A stretch of DNA of 60,798 nucleotides. It comes from a virus. A program made the translations under genes and the position numbers. The stretch is from the IMG/VR virus record IMGVR_UViG_3300046535_001734, positions 1 to 60,798 of that record; one strand, given 5' to 3'. Below are positions 7,767 to 15,429 of this stretch, one piece after another; the stretch's first letter is position 1, and the number at the start of each line of letters is the position of its first letter. Under the pieces are notes generated by a model. That model had not been told where the DNA came from and did not search any database. It was given only the letters and a program-made list of their open reading frames with translations.

Positions 7767-7784
7767 GGTTTACCGCGGTAAACC
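7767..7784. promoter_or_regulatory. 18-bp perfect palindrome, likely operator
   Basis: GGTTTACCGCGGTAAACC lies 22 bp upstream of the ATG at 7744, in the only gap (72 bp) between the Rep/SLOG pair and the 348-aa gene. No second copy was seen in the window. Its symmetry suggests a dimeric repressor site. Confidence 0.6.
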
Positions 7785-7816
7785 GTCTCGCAGATCCGGC
7801 GAACCCTTCCCTCCGC

Positions 7817-8263
7817 TCAGGCGGTGATCCGGTGGATCGGGATGCCGGCCTTCTTCGCCCGGCGCATGCAGTCCGCAGTGCCGGACGACTTGCCCACCTG
7901 CGCGGCGACGAGCAGCAGGGGGAGTTCGTCGATGATGGCCTGGTTGCGGCGGTGGCCGGCGACCGGACAGTACGTTCGACCGCCTGCCTTGGCGCGGCGG
8001 TGTCCGGGCTGGCATTCCGGTCCGCAGGGTCCTTCCCAGTCCGCGGGGCGCCGGCGGCGTGGGACGTGGTGGCGGATGGCCCAGGCGTCGCCCATGGCGT
8101 CGGCCCCGTCCTGGCAGTCGCCGTGGATGAGTTCGATGCCGCTGTATCCGACCTCGAGAGCCTCGTGCCAGACGAGGAGCAGGGTGGTCTCGAGCAGGCC
8201 CGGGTCGGGCCATGTGCGGCTGCCGGTGAGGCCGATCAGAGCGAGTTGTGGGGGCGCGTTCAT
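7817..8263 (-). CDS. SLOG-family (YspA/DUF2493-like) nucleotide-binding protein, 148 aa
   Basis: The motif set matches the YspA-type SLOG fold: GLTGSRTWPD at the N terminus, HGDCQDGADAMGDAWA in the middle, and AGHRRNQAIIDE before the C-terminal strand LLLVAAQ. An insertion with Cys and His residues (CGPECQPGHRR and YCPVAGHRRN) may bind zinc. SLOG proteins bind nucleotides or ADP-ribose-like ligands and recur in phages and plasmids. The start at 8263 overlaps the stop of the Rep-like gene (ATGA), so the two are made together. The fold call is strong; the ligand is unknown. Confidence 0.8.
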   Translation of the reverse strand: MNAPPQLALIGLTGSRTWPDPGLLETTLLLVWHEALEVGYSGIELIHGDCQDGADAMGDAWAIRHHVPRRRRPADWEGPCGPECQPGHRRAKAGGRTYCPVAGHRRNQAIIDELPLLLVAAQVGKSSGTADCMRRAKKAGIPIHRITA

Positions 8264-9765
8264 GCGGTGGCTCCGGCCAGGCGGTGGGCGTTGTCGTAGA
8301 GCATCCGTCCGTACAGGGCGACCGCGGCGGCCTCGCCGGCCATGACCGCGTAGTCGACGACCAGGCGGGGGTGCCGACGGCCTAGGTCCCTCAGCTCCTG
8401 GATCTCCCCGTCCGACAGGGGCACTTCCTCGACGTCGGGCAGGACCTCGCCGTCCGGTTCCTGGCCGCGGACCACAGCGGCGGCAGCAGCGAAGGCAGCG
8501 TTCGGTGCAGTCGCGGCAGCCTCCTCGGCCTCCTGGACGGCACGGCGCGCCTGCTGGGCGGTTTCCTCGGCGAGGACGGACTGGATGAACTCGGCGGGCT
8601 TCGCGGGCTTCCACCGGCCGACCATTCCGATCAGCTCTGCGGCGATCCGCTGGGCGTCCCAGCCGCGGTCCGTCCACGGGCGCAGGACGAACTCGAGGCG
8701 GCGCAGCGGCACCCGCTGGGTCCAGTTGACGAGGGCGCGCACCAGCCGAATGGTGCGCATCGCCCGTTCGACGTCGCCCGCGGTGCGGCGGTGCCCGTTC
8801 TTGCTGCTGGCCTGGTGGGGGATGAATCGTTCGCGCCCCGCCTGCGGGGTGTAGTTACAACCACTCTCTACCTTCAGCTTTCCCTCTTCCTCTACCCAGG
8901 TAAGGGAAGGGGGCGCACAGGCCTCGGAACTGGGGTTGTCCACAGGCGGGTTATCCACAGGGCGGTCCTGGCCCCGCTGGTCGATGACGATCCGCGCCGT
9001 GTACCCGGAGCCGACGACCGTGTGCCCCATCGCGTGGTCGTACATGGGGGGGATGACGGCGGCGTACACGGTGGCGGTGGCGGCGTACCCGCCCATGCCG
9101 AGTGCCCGGCGGATGTTGGCCCGGGTTCCGTGCTGTACCCAGGCGAGCGCGCCCAGCTCCCGCAGGACGGCGATGTGCCGCTTGACGGTGGCCTTGTCGA
9201 CGCCGAGGCGGTGCGCGGTCTCGAGCATGCAGTACCGGCCGTGCCCGGTGTCGTAGTCCATCCGCAGGGCGAGGTCCTCGGCGACCTTCTGCGTGGTGGC
9301 GTTCGCGCGGCCGTGGAGGCCGGCTGCGATCAGCCACGCGACCGCGCGAAGCCACCGTCGCGGGCCCGTTCGGCGCGAGGCAGTGCACGCCACCTCTTGG
9401 GCGGCGCCGCGCACGGGGTGGGCCCGACCTGCACTGTATTCGATCAGGTGTTCGGTTTCGAGGGTGGTGGTGTGCGTGTCTCGTGTGGGCTGGGGGCACT
9501 GGGTGCCGCCCAACCGGGGGGAGATAAGCCGCGAATCGCCCGACGAGGGGACCCTGAGCTGACAAGAGGGTGCCGAGTGCTGCACTATGTACCTGCCGTC
9601 CTGCGGACATGCAAAAGCCCGCTCGGTGGTGAAGGTGGTTCTGGGATGAACCTGAAGGTCGCTCGAATCTCGGGCCGGTCGCCAAACCGGATCTGAAGTT
9701 CGGGCCTTAGCTCCGAGGGCCAACTCGGAGCAGTTGCACGAAGGCCGCGCACGGTGCGCCAACAC
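8260..9765 (-). CDS. Replication-initiator-like HTH protein
   Basis: The core resembles a family widespread on actinomycete mobile elements, with the segment RRTGPRRWLRAVAWLIAAGL, a winged HTH (LGVDKATVKRHIAVLRELGA) and a conserved block GMGGYAATATVYAAVIPPMY. Such proteins are often linked to replication or its control. Two perfect DnaA boxes lie inside this gene, which supports a Rep role. The start is uncertain: coordinates give the longest frame, but coding character begins near 9500 and GTG or TTG starts around 9585 or 9510 are possible. The C terminus is Ala/Glu-rich. Confidence 0.7.
   Translation of the reverse strand: MLAHRARPSCNCSELALGAKARTSDPVWRPARDSSDLQVHPRTTFTTERAFACPQDGRYIVQHSAPSCQLRVPSSGDSRLISPRLGGTQCPQPTRDTHTTTLETEHLIEYSAGRAHPVRGAAQEVACTASRRTGPRRWLRAVAWLIAAGLHGRANATTQKVAEDLALRMDYDTGHGRYCMLETAHRLGVDKATVKRHIAVLRELGALAWVQHGTRANIRRALGMGGYAATATVYAAVIPPMYDHAMGHTVVGSGYTARIVIDQRGQDRPVDNPPVDNPSSEACAPPSLTWVEEEGKLKVESGCNYTPQAGRERFIPHQASSKNGHRRTAGDVERAMRTIRLVRALVNWTQRVPLRRLEFVLRPWTDRGWDAQRIAAELIGMVGRWKPAKPAEFIQSVLAEETAQQARRAVQEAEEAAATAPNAAFAAAAAVVRGQEPDGEVLPDVEEVPLSDGEIQELRDLGRRHPRLVVDYAVMAGEAAAVALYGRMLYDNAHRLAGATA
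8936..8959 (+). other. Two DnaA boxes, candidate replication origin
   Basis: TTGTCCACA (8936-8944, the Streptomyces consensus) and TTATCCACA (8951-8959) lie in the same orientation 15 bp apart inside the Rep-like gene. A relatively AT- and pyrimidine-rich stretch lies next to them at about 8850-8905. Origins inside rep genes are known on Streptomyces plasmids; the assignment here is inferred. Confidence 0.6.
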
Positions 9766-9834
9766 CAGCGGCCAGCGGTAGAGGAAGCGCCCCCGCCAAG
9801 GGGCACCGGACCTCCCGCTCAGGAAGTTCCTAGG

Positions 9835-10278
9835 TCACTCGTTCTCCTTCACTGGTCGGATCTTGTTCGTCCGTCGGGCCTCCAACTTGGAAACGCCGTA
9901 ACGGACTTCATCGGCACGATCGCAGGCGGCCAGGATGGACATCGCCAGTTCGCGAGCCGTGGTGGTGGGGACAGCCATGAAGTCTTCCGCGACCATGGCG
10001 TCCGGTGTGGAGATGAAGACACAGTCGGCGTCGTCGGGGAGGTCCGTCGCTCGGACCAACCAGCCGTCCCGCTCCCGCCGGTAGAAGTGGTCGTAGACCT
10101 TCCTGGGCATCGGGGCGGACACTGACCACTCACGTCCCGGCATGGGGTGAGGGCGCTGGTGGACAACGCTGGGTCGGGGCTTCTCCGCGGTGTGGGCCAG
10201 GGCAAGGATCTCTGAAAGCTGCTGGCGCAGGTCTCCGAGAGTCACCTCAGCGGCCGACTGCTCGGCCGGGCTGCTCAT
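9835..10278 (-). CDS. Hypothetical protein, 147 aa
   Basis: The ATG at 10278 overlaps the stop of a 38-aa gene as ATGA, which fixes the start. The product has a helical N terminus (LGDLRQQLSEILALAHTAE), a central MPRKVYDHFYRRERDGWLVR segment, and an acidic middle. No known family. The tight coupling to the small gene suggests that the pair forms one functional unit. Transcription probably starts between 10391 and 10424. Confidence 0.7.
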   Translation of the reverse strand: MSSPAEQSAAEVTLGDLRQQLSEILALAHTAEKPRPSVVHQRPHPMPGREWSVSAPMPRKVYDHFYRRERDGWLVRATDLPDDADCVFISTPDAMVAEDFMAVPTTTARELAMSILAACDRADEVRYGVSKLEARRTNKIRPVKENE

Positions 10279-10391
10279 GCTGCTGAGGGGGTAGTGGTGA
10301 CAGGGCCCGATCGCGCCAGCGGTGTGATGTTCACGCCGGGATCGCGGGTCCACCTGTCTACGGGGTCACGGCCCCGGGTACTCTGAGCCAT
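10275..10391 (-). CDS. Small protein, 38 aa, coupled to the next gene
   Basis: The ATG at 10391 follows GAAGG by 7 nt, and the stop overlaps the next ATG (ATGA). The product has no domain (VDRWTRDPGVNITPLARSG). It could be a leader-type gene whose translation opens the start of the 147-aa gene. Kept because ribosome binding site and overlap agree. Confidence 0.55.
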   Translation of the reverse strand: MAQSTRGRDPVDRWTRDPGVNITPLARSGPVTTTPSAA

Positions 10392-10423
10392 GTCGGCACC
10401 TTCGTCGCTGTTGAGTGTCGGCC

Positions 10424-10468
10424 CGGCCCCGCACCGGTTGTTGACGCAACCGGGATACTGCGGGGCCG
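10424..10468 (-). terminator. Compound hairpin terminator
   Basis: Outer arms CGGCCCCGCA (10424-10433) and TGCGGGGCCG (10459-10468) enclose an inner CCGGTTG/CAACCGG stem. It lies downstream of the WhiB-like operon (stop at 10607) and about 30 bp before the start of the 38-aa gene, so it separates the two units. The remaining 10469-10606 stretch shows nothing else of note. Confidence 0.65.
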
Positions 10469-10606
10469 TTCCAATGTCTTGGGCGCCCTGTCCGTCCAGA
10501 CCACGTTCTGACTGGACGTCTGGGGCTAGGCGCAGCCTATCGGTTGGGCGTGTCATCTGTCCCCTGCCTCCCCATACGTGTCGTCTGTACGACCAATCAC
10601 ACCGGC

Positions 10607-11086
10607 TCAGTGCTCCCGAGCGTCCTCGTCGTCCGCCGGGTGCCACTCCGGGGCACGCTCCGCGACCTGCCGGGACCGGCCCGCCATCCCACCCATCGCC
10701 CGGAACCCCGCCTGCGCCAACTCGCCCTGCAACCGGGCCAGCCGGTCCCGGTTGAAGCGGGGCGCCGCCATCAACTGCCCGGCCCGCACCCCCACCACCA
10801 GCGCCCGGTCCCAGATCTCCTGCACGTCCGCCGGATCCATCCCCGGGAACAAGTCCCGCGGCAGTTTCCGCGGCGTTCCCGCCGTGTCCAACTGGGCGGC
10901 CGCGATCAGCCCGGCCAGATGCTGGCCCGTCGATGCGGCCCGCCCCGCCAGGACGAGGTCGCACATCGCGTCCTGGCCGACGTCGGCCGACCACCCGGCC
11001 TTGACGACCCCGCCAGCGGCCGGACCGCCCACGGCCCCCGTCCCGATGGAGGCGGGCAGGGAGGTGGAGTCAGGGGTGTTGCTCAT
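10607..11086 (-). CDS. Hypothetical protein, 159 aa
   Basis: The ATG at 11086 overlaps the stop of the WhiB-like gene (ATGA). The product is mostly helical and polar; recognisable stretches are GQHLAGLIAAAQLDTAGTPR and RLARLQGELAQAGFRAMGGM. No domain was identified. As the last gene of the 12308-10607 operon it probably works with the WhiB-like protein, but nothing in the sequence says how. Confidence 0.72.
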   Translation of the reverse strand: MSNTPDSTSLPASIGTGAVGGPAAGGVVKAGWSADVGQDAMCDLVLAGRAASTGQHLAGLIAAAQLDTAGTPRKLPRDLFPGMDPADVQEIWDRALVVGVRAGQLMAAPRFNRDRLARLQGELAQAGFRAMGGMAGRSRQVAERAPEWHPADDEDAREH

Positions 11087-12009
11087 GCTGCAGCCTCCAG
11101 CGGCGTAGCGGGGAACAGGGAACACACATCGGCGACCTGGGCCAGGTCGGCTTCCATCTCGGCGAGCAGCAGATCCAACTGCCCGGGTACCTCCACGAAC
11201 CGCTCCCGCAACGACAGCCGGCGCACCCGCTCCGTACGCCGCCCCGGCACACGCTGCTCGCCCTCGTCGACGTCGGCGACCGGCAGCCGGGCCAGGAGCC
11301 GCTCGAACTCCACCGCCCACAACAGCAACTGCCCGTTCGCCTCCACGGTGTGCGTCTTCACCCCCGACGGACACGCCAGCACCGACCCGTCATCCGCCAC
11401 CACCAGGCCAGCGTCGACCAGGCCACGCTCCACCGCCGCGGCGAGCAGCTCCATCCGCGACGCCTCACGCGACAGGCCCATCAGCGTGACAATCGCCGAC
11501 CGCTGCCAACCCGCCGTCCGCACATCCATCCGCGCCGCCGCAGCCACCCGATACGGATCCGCGTGCCCGGCCAGCGCAGCCAGAACGGCCAGCTTCTGCT
11601 CCGTCCGCAACTTCGCGTCCGCGGCCGCACCCATCACCTCGTGACGGTGCCGGATGAACGCCGTGTGCCGCTCCGTCTGCGTCTCCGCGCCCCACACCCC
11701 GTGCGGCTCCGCCAACCGCGCCACATCCCCGTCCATCACCACGGTGTTGGCGTACGCGGCGCACTGCACCATCACCGGACAGTCCAGACACACTTCGACC
11801 GCCGCGGCCTCCCGCGCCCGGCGTACCGGCTGCCTCTCCCCACCATCCACATCCGGAGCGAAATGCGCCCCCAGCGGCAGGTCCAGGTTCCCCGCCATCC
11901 GCGACGGCAGCACCGGATCCGGCGCACACCCCCGATACCGGAACCGCGGATGCGTCTCCCACGCCGCACGCGCCACCGCCACACTCACCTGCTCACCGGT
12001 GCCCGTCAT
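11083..12009 (-). CDS. WhiB-type iron-sulfur protein with long C-terminal extension, 308 aa
   Basis: Four cysteines in WhiB arrangement, C28 then C74-x2-C77-x5-C83, followed by the GVWG turn at 104-107, mark the Wbl 4Fe-4S domain. Wbl proteins are actinobacterial regulators that act with sigma factor HrdB-type RNA polymerase. Typical Wbl proteins are 80-130 aa; here about 190 extra residues follow, with a helical region that could be a second DNA- or protein-binding part (LRRLSLRERF and similar). It is coupled at both ends by ATGA overlaps. Phage Wbl proteins can alter host development or superinfection; that role is inferred. Confidence 0.8.
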   Translation of the reverse strand: MTGTGEQVSVAVARAAWETHPRFRYRGCAPDPVLPSRMAGNLDLPLGAHFAPDVDGGERQPVRRAREAAAVEVCLDCPVMVQCAAYANTVVMDGDVARLAEPHGVWGAETQTERHTAFIRHRHEVMGAAADAKLRTEQKLAVLAALAGHADPYRVAAAARMDVRTAGWQRSAIVTLMGLSREASRMELLAAAVERGLVDAGLVVADDGSVLACPSGVKTHTVEANGQLLLWAVEFERLLARLPVADVDEGEQRVPGRRTERVRRLSLRERFVEVPGQLDLLLAEMEADLAQVADVCSLFPATPLEAAA

Positions 12010-12308
12010 GCCGGACCCCCTTCCGAACTCGGATCACCCGAACCACTCGAACGCGCCTGCGCGGCCAACGCCGCATCCACCACCCGATCCGCCTCCGCCA
12101 GCACCGCCCGCTGAGCCAGCACGGCATTCATCCGGGCGCGGAACTCCTCGAGGTCCCGGTCCCGGCAGCCCTCCGTCAGCCGGGCCGCGGCCTTCTCCCG
12201 GTCCAGCAGCCGGTACAGGCGCCGCAGCCGGCGCACTGTGCAGATGGCGACGGCCGCCGCGGCGAGTGCCGCGACGGCCAGAACAATCAGTAGAAACACG
12301 GCACTCAC
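12006..12308 (-). CDS. Small membrane protein, 100 aa
   Basis: A single N-terminal transmembrane helix (about residues 4-24, FLLIVLAVAALAAAAVAI) is followed by an Arg-rich cytosolic side and a long charged helix with coiled-coil character. It overlaps the WhiB-like start by 4 bp. No family was recognised. Its pairing with the next small membrane protein suggests a joint membrane role. Confidence 0.72.
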   Translation of the reverse strand: MSAVFLLIVLAVAALAAAAVAICTVRRLRRLYRLLDREKAAARLTEGCRDRDLEEFRARMNAVLAQRAVLAEADRVVDAALAAQARSSGSGDPSSEGGPA

Positions 12309-12344
12309 CTTTCTCCAGGGAAGGGGACGGCCACCGGACCCCGG

Positions 12345-12638
12345 TCAGGGCCGGTACCAGGCGTTCGTCTTCACCACGCTGTCCAGCGCCCGCAGGCCTG
12401 CCAGCTCGGCCGCATCCGCCCGCGCCCCGACCTCCGCGTCCGCCACCGCCTCGAGCGCCTCCGCATCACGGACCGCCTGCTCGGCCGTCGACCGCCGCCG
12501 CCACGCCCGCAGCTCCACCACGTTGTCCGGCACACTCGGACGGCGCTTCTCCCACCACAAGGCCACCGGCACCCCGAGCAGGGCCAAGAGCAGGATCGCC
12601 GGAATCACCCAGCGCTGGGCGTCAGAGAAAGGGGGCAT
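12345..12638 (-). CDS. Small membrane protein, 97 aa
   Basis: One transmembrane helix near the N terminus (about residues 11-28, VIPAILLLALLGVPVALW) is followed by basic residues and a charged alpha-helical tail rich in Ala, Glu and Arg. The build matches that of the neighbouring 100-aa protein, so the two may associate. It is the first gene of the WhiB-like operon. Confidence 0.7.
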   Translation of the reverse strand: MPPFSDAQRWVIPAILLLALLGVPVALWWEKRRPSVPDNVVELRAWRRRSTAEQAVRDAEALEAVADAEVGARADAAELAGLRALDSVVKTNAWYRP

Positions 12639-12950
12639 GACGGAACTCCGTTCGGCGACAGCCGGGATGAGGTGGGTGGTGGTGCGGCGGCCCGCCGGAG
12701 CGGGCCGGATGGTCAGGCGGCGGAAATGACCTCGTCCGCGCCATTCATCGGGATACCGAACCCGGCAGCGACAACATGCTGGAGGACAACCGGAGTACGG
12801 GAGAAACAGGCAACAGGCGGGACGGCGGTCAGTTCTCTTCTTGATCCGGCTTGGGGGCCAGCCGAGATACAGCCGAAAGGGATATGCAGGACCTCGTGCG
12901 AGGAGTCGTTCCCTCTACTGGGCAGCTCGTCCTTCGGTACGGGGCGGTGA
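12639..12950. other. Region without a confident gene
   Basis: The 12713-12994 minus frame of 93 codons is open but has no domain, no clear ribosome binding site, and lower GC bias than its neighbours. The stretch lies where the missing C-terminal half of the truncated methyltransferase would be expected, yet none of its frames shows methyltransferase motifs VI, VIII, IX or X. It may be the scar of a deletion. Confidence 0.4.
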
Positions 12951-13343
12951 TCACTGCTCGCCGCCCTCGGCGCCTGCGGCCAGGAGGCCGGCAAGGCTCT
13001 GGAGGTGGGCGGCCGGGCCGAGGTCGGTGTAGAAGGAGCCTGCGGGCAGCGGGGGCAACTGCGCGGGCACGGCCTGGTGCACGAGCGGCTGGTCCGCCAG
13101 ACCGAGCCCCTTACCGGCGCGCGACCACGCCTGGCACGGCGGAGACCAGATCTGCTTCTTCGACCGCCCCTTGAATGGAGCGGTCGGGTACTGGGCGACG
13201 TCGCACTGGATAGTCAGGTGGCCCGCCGCCGCGCGGGTCTTGCACGCTGCGGTGTCCCACTCCAGCCCCACATCGCGAAGGCCAAGCAGCCGCAGCCCTT
13301 CCGACCAGCCACCAGGCCCTGCGAACCCGTCGAGGATCGTCAT
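12951..13343 (-). pseudogene. Truncated C5-cytosine DNA methyltransferase, 130 aa
   Basis: Motif I (ILDGFAGPGGWSEGLR), a motif II-like GLEWD, and catalytic motif IV (SPPCQAWSRAGKG, Cys at residue 70) are intact. The target-recognition region and motifs VI, VIII, IX and X, needed for a working enzyme of some 300 or more residues, are absent, and the last 30 residues look unrelated. The ATG overlaps the stop of the rad52-like gene (TGATG). It is probably non-functional as a methylase unless a partner protein supplies the rest. Confidence 0.75.
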
Positions 13344-14299
13344 CAGGCGGCGCTCCTCTCTGCGGCGTTGGCCTGGGCGGCCTGTTCCTTCAACTGGGCG
13401 ATGCGGCGCGTCAGGAGGTCCTCAACGCGCACGTCCATCTCGCCGACCTTCACCGTCTCGTCCAGAAGGCCGTGCTTCCTGGCGTCGGCAAGGTTCTGCT
13501 CGCACGACAGACGGTTCTTCCACCCGGCGTTGATTTTCTCCTTGAGGCCTTCCAGCGTGGTCCCCGCAGCCTGCTCCTGCCGGTGCACGTCCTCCCGCTG
13601 CTCTTCCGTAGGACTGGCAGGCACGGCATCTACCGCTTCCTGCTTCGCGGCCGCTACATCCGGCTCGGCCTCCACCTTGTCGTCCTTGAACTCGGCCTCC
13701 TTCGGCGCCTTCCAGTACGGAAGCGACGACTGCACCACCGGGGACAGACGGCCCTTGTTGTACAGGGACAGGCCGAACTGATCACCCAGGTTGGTGGCCG
13801 CCCGCTTCAAGGCCTGCGAGTCGGCGGTCTTCAGCGCCAGGTCGTGAGCATCGGCCCGGGACGGCTGGTTCGTGGCGTCCCCGGTGGCGATGCCGTGCCA
13901 GTGGCCCAGCTCGATCCCGTCCACCTTCACCGACAGGCGAACCGCGACGCGGTAGATGACCGTCCACGCATCGAAGGGGTTCCCGTACGGGCGACCGTTC
14001 TTGTCCTTCTTCTGGTGGTCCGGGATGCAGGTCTCGGCGATCAGCGTCGACTCCAGCAGGTCGGTGTCGTGCCCGCCGAACCCGAAGATGCGGATCAGGT
14101 AGCGCCGAATGTCCCAGGCCTCCATGTGCGCGAAGCCCTTGCCGTCCGAACCCACCCGGTCCGGGTCAACGGGGCGCAGCAGCTGGGCGATCTGGAGGTC
14201 GGACAGGGTGCCCAGGCGGCGGGCCGGGGCCTGGTTTTGGGTGTGCGAGGTGGGGCCCTCCGCCGTCGTGCTGGCGAGGGCCTCGGTGGCCGGGGCCAT
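13343..14299 (-). CDS. Rad52-family single-strand annealing protein, 318 aa
   Basis: The N-terminal half has the phage Rad52/Rad22-like pattern: LSDLQIAQLLRPVDPDRVGS near the start, a strand-rich middle, and the diagnostic block LKTADSQALKRAATNLGDQFGLSLYNKG. These proteins anneal single strands and drive recombination in phage replication. The C-terminal part is charged and helical, and probably binds partners. No exonuclease gene is next to it in this window. It is translationally coupled to the truncated methyltransferase. Confidence 0.82.
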   Translation of the reverse strand: MAPATEALASTTAEGPTSHTQNQAPARRLGTLSDLQIAQLLRPVDPDRVGSDGKGFAHMEAWDIRRYLIRIFGFGGHDTDLLESTLIAETCIPDHQKKDKNGRPYGNPFDAWTVIYRVAVRLSVKVDGIELGHWHGIATGDATNQPSRADAHDLALKTADSQALKRAATNLGDQFGLSLYNKGRLSPVVQSSLPYWKAPKEAEFKDDKVEAEPDVAAAKQEAVDAVPASPTEEQREDVHRQEQAAGTTLEGLKEKINAGWKNRLSCEQNLADARKHGLLDETVKVGEMDVRVEDLLTRRIAQLKEQAAQANAAERSAA

Positions 14300-14382
14300 G
14301 AGGTCTCTCCTATGAGGTTGTGCGAAGTACGGGGCGCGGGGCCCGGCTGGTGTCGGCGTCCAGGCCGACCCCGCGCAGACGG

Positions 14383-15276
14383 CTATGCGGCGGGCTCGCC
14401 GAGGCGGTCCTTCAGGATCGCCACCGCGATCGAACCGGGGAACATCTTGTAATCCAGGGCCTCAGATACCCGCGGCTCCACGTCACGGAGCTGCTCGAGC
14501 AGGTCGGCGTTCACCCGGACCGGCAGCCACGTCGCATCGTCCAGCGACCGGCTACCCGGCGCCGCCTTCGACGGACGCGGCGGCAGCCACTCCCCGCCGG
14601 CCAGCGAACGGATCCCGTCCTCCAGAACCTTCTGCAGCGCCACGCCCTGACGGCCGGACTCGGCAATGAGGTGCTGCTCCAGGGGCTTCAGGACCCGCAG
14701 CTTCAGCATCTCCACACCGACCGGACTGTCGACGCCCAGCTCCTCCGTCATCCACAGCAGAGCGATACCGCCCTCCGTGATGGGATAGCCGGCCTCCTCC
14801 GACAGCGACGCCAGCCGCTCCTGCACCTGCGCCCGCAGGTCCGCGTCGATGTTGACGGTCATCACCGCGCGGCCGGGGCGCCGTTCACCCTTCAGCCAGC
14901 GCTTCGTCTTACGCTGCGGCGGCAGCCACCTGCCCTCCAGCACCAGTCGGTAGCCGTCCTCGACCACATCGGTCAGCAGCACACCCAGCTCGTCCGCAGC
15001 CGCCCTCAGGGCGTCCCGCATATCCGTGTTCGTGGTGATGGTCAGCGGCGACTTGCCGGGCCCGTCAGCGGGAGCGGCGTCACGCAGCAGCGTCCACCCG
15101 CCCCGCACCAGGACCGCCCGGACATCGGCAGCCGAGTCGGGATGGCCGGCGTCCTCCAGACGCTGGGCGGCGAGGGTCAGACGGTCGTGGATGGGACGGG
15201 CCACGTGGAGCGGTCCTCTCGGATGGCACCTCCCCGGCTCCTTGCGGGCCGGCGGGTGCGTGGGGGCGTTGGCCAC
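14383..15276 (-). CDS. Protein of four ribbon-helix-helix-like units, 297 aa
   Basis: The start was placed at the GTG at 15276 because GGAGG lies 8 nt upstream; a GTG at 15204 is an alternative. Four segments repeat the plan strand (alternating hydrophobic), helix, turn, helix: starts near LTITTNTDMRDAL, MTVNIDADLRAQV, LKLRVLKPLEQHL and LPVRVNADLLEQL. The first and third end alike (EDGYRLVLEGRWLPP and EDGIRSLAGGEWLPP). This matches RHH (Arc/CopG-like) repressors strung in one chain. Two copies of a 19-bp palindrome lie in its own promoter region, so an autoregulating repressor is likely. Role inferred. Confidence 0.7.
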   Translation of the reverse strand: MANAPTHPPARKEPGRCHPRGPLHVARPIHDRLTLAAQRLEDAGHPDSAADVRAVLVRGGWTLLRDAAPADGPGKSPLTITTNTDMRDALRAAADELGVLLTDVVEDGYRLVLEGRWLPPQRKTKRWLKGERRPGRAVMTVNIDADLRAQVQERLASLSEEAGYPITEGGIALLWMTEELGVDSPVGVEMLKLRVLKPLEQHLIAESGRQGVALQKVLEDGIRSLAGGEWLPPRPSKAAPGSRSLDDATWLPVRVNADLLEQLRDVEPRVSEALDYKMFPGSIAVAILKDRLGEPAA

Positions 15277-15293
15277 GCCAGTTTCCTCCAAAC

Positions 15294-15312
15294 GGCAGTT
15301 CAATGCCATGCC
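15294..15312. promoter_or_regulatory. Operator-like 19-bp site, copy 2
   Basis: GGCAGTTCAATGCCATGCC matches 16 of 19 positions of the perfect copy at 15366. It lies 18 bp upstream of the 14383-15276 start, next to the ribosome binding site. Confidence 0.55.
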
Positions 15313-15365
15313 CGGAGGCTCTGGCAGTGGGGCGGCACCCCAACAACCCCAACGATACTGCCACA

Positions 15366-15384
15366 GGCATTGCAATGCAATGCC
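15366..15384. promoter_or_regulatory. Operator-like 19-bp palindrome, perfect copy
   Basis: GGCATTGCA-A-TGCAATGCC has perfect 9-bp arms. It lies in the 153-bp gap between the divergent genes at 15276 (minus) and 15430 (plus), so a bound protein could control both. Confidence 0.7.
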
Positions 15385-15429
15385 TCACGGGTCTATGGTG
15401 GAACCAACACCACGAACCAGGGGGCCACC

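Noticed and set aside
12713-12994. Minus-strand open frame of 93 codons as the missing part of the methyltransferase
   Set aside because: It is in another frame, overlaps the end of the truncated gene and shows none of the later methyltransferase motifs; I kept the stretch as a region without a confident gene.
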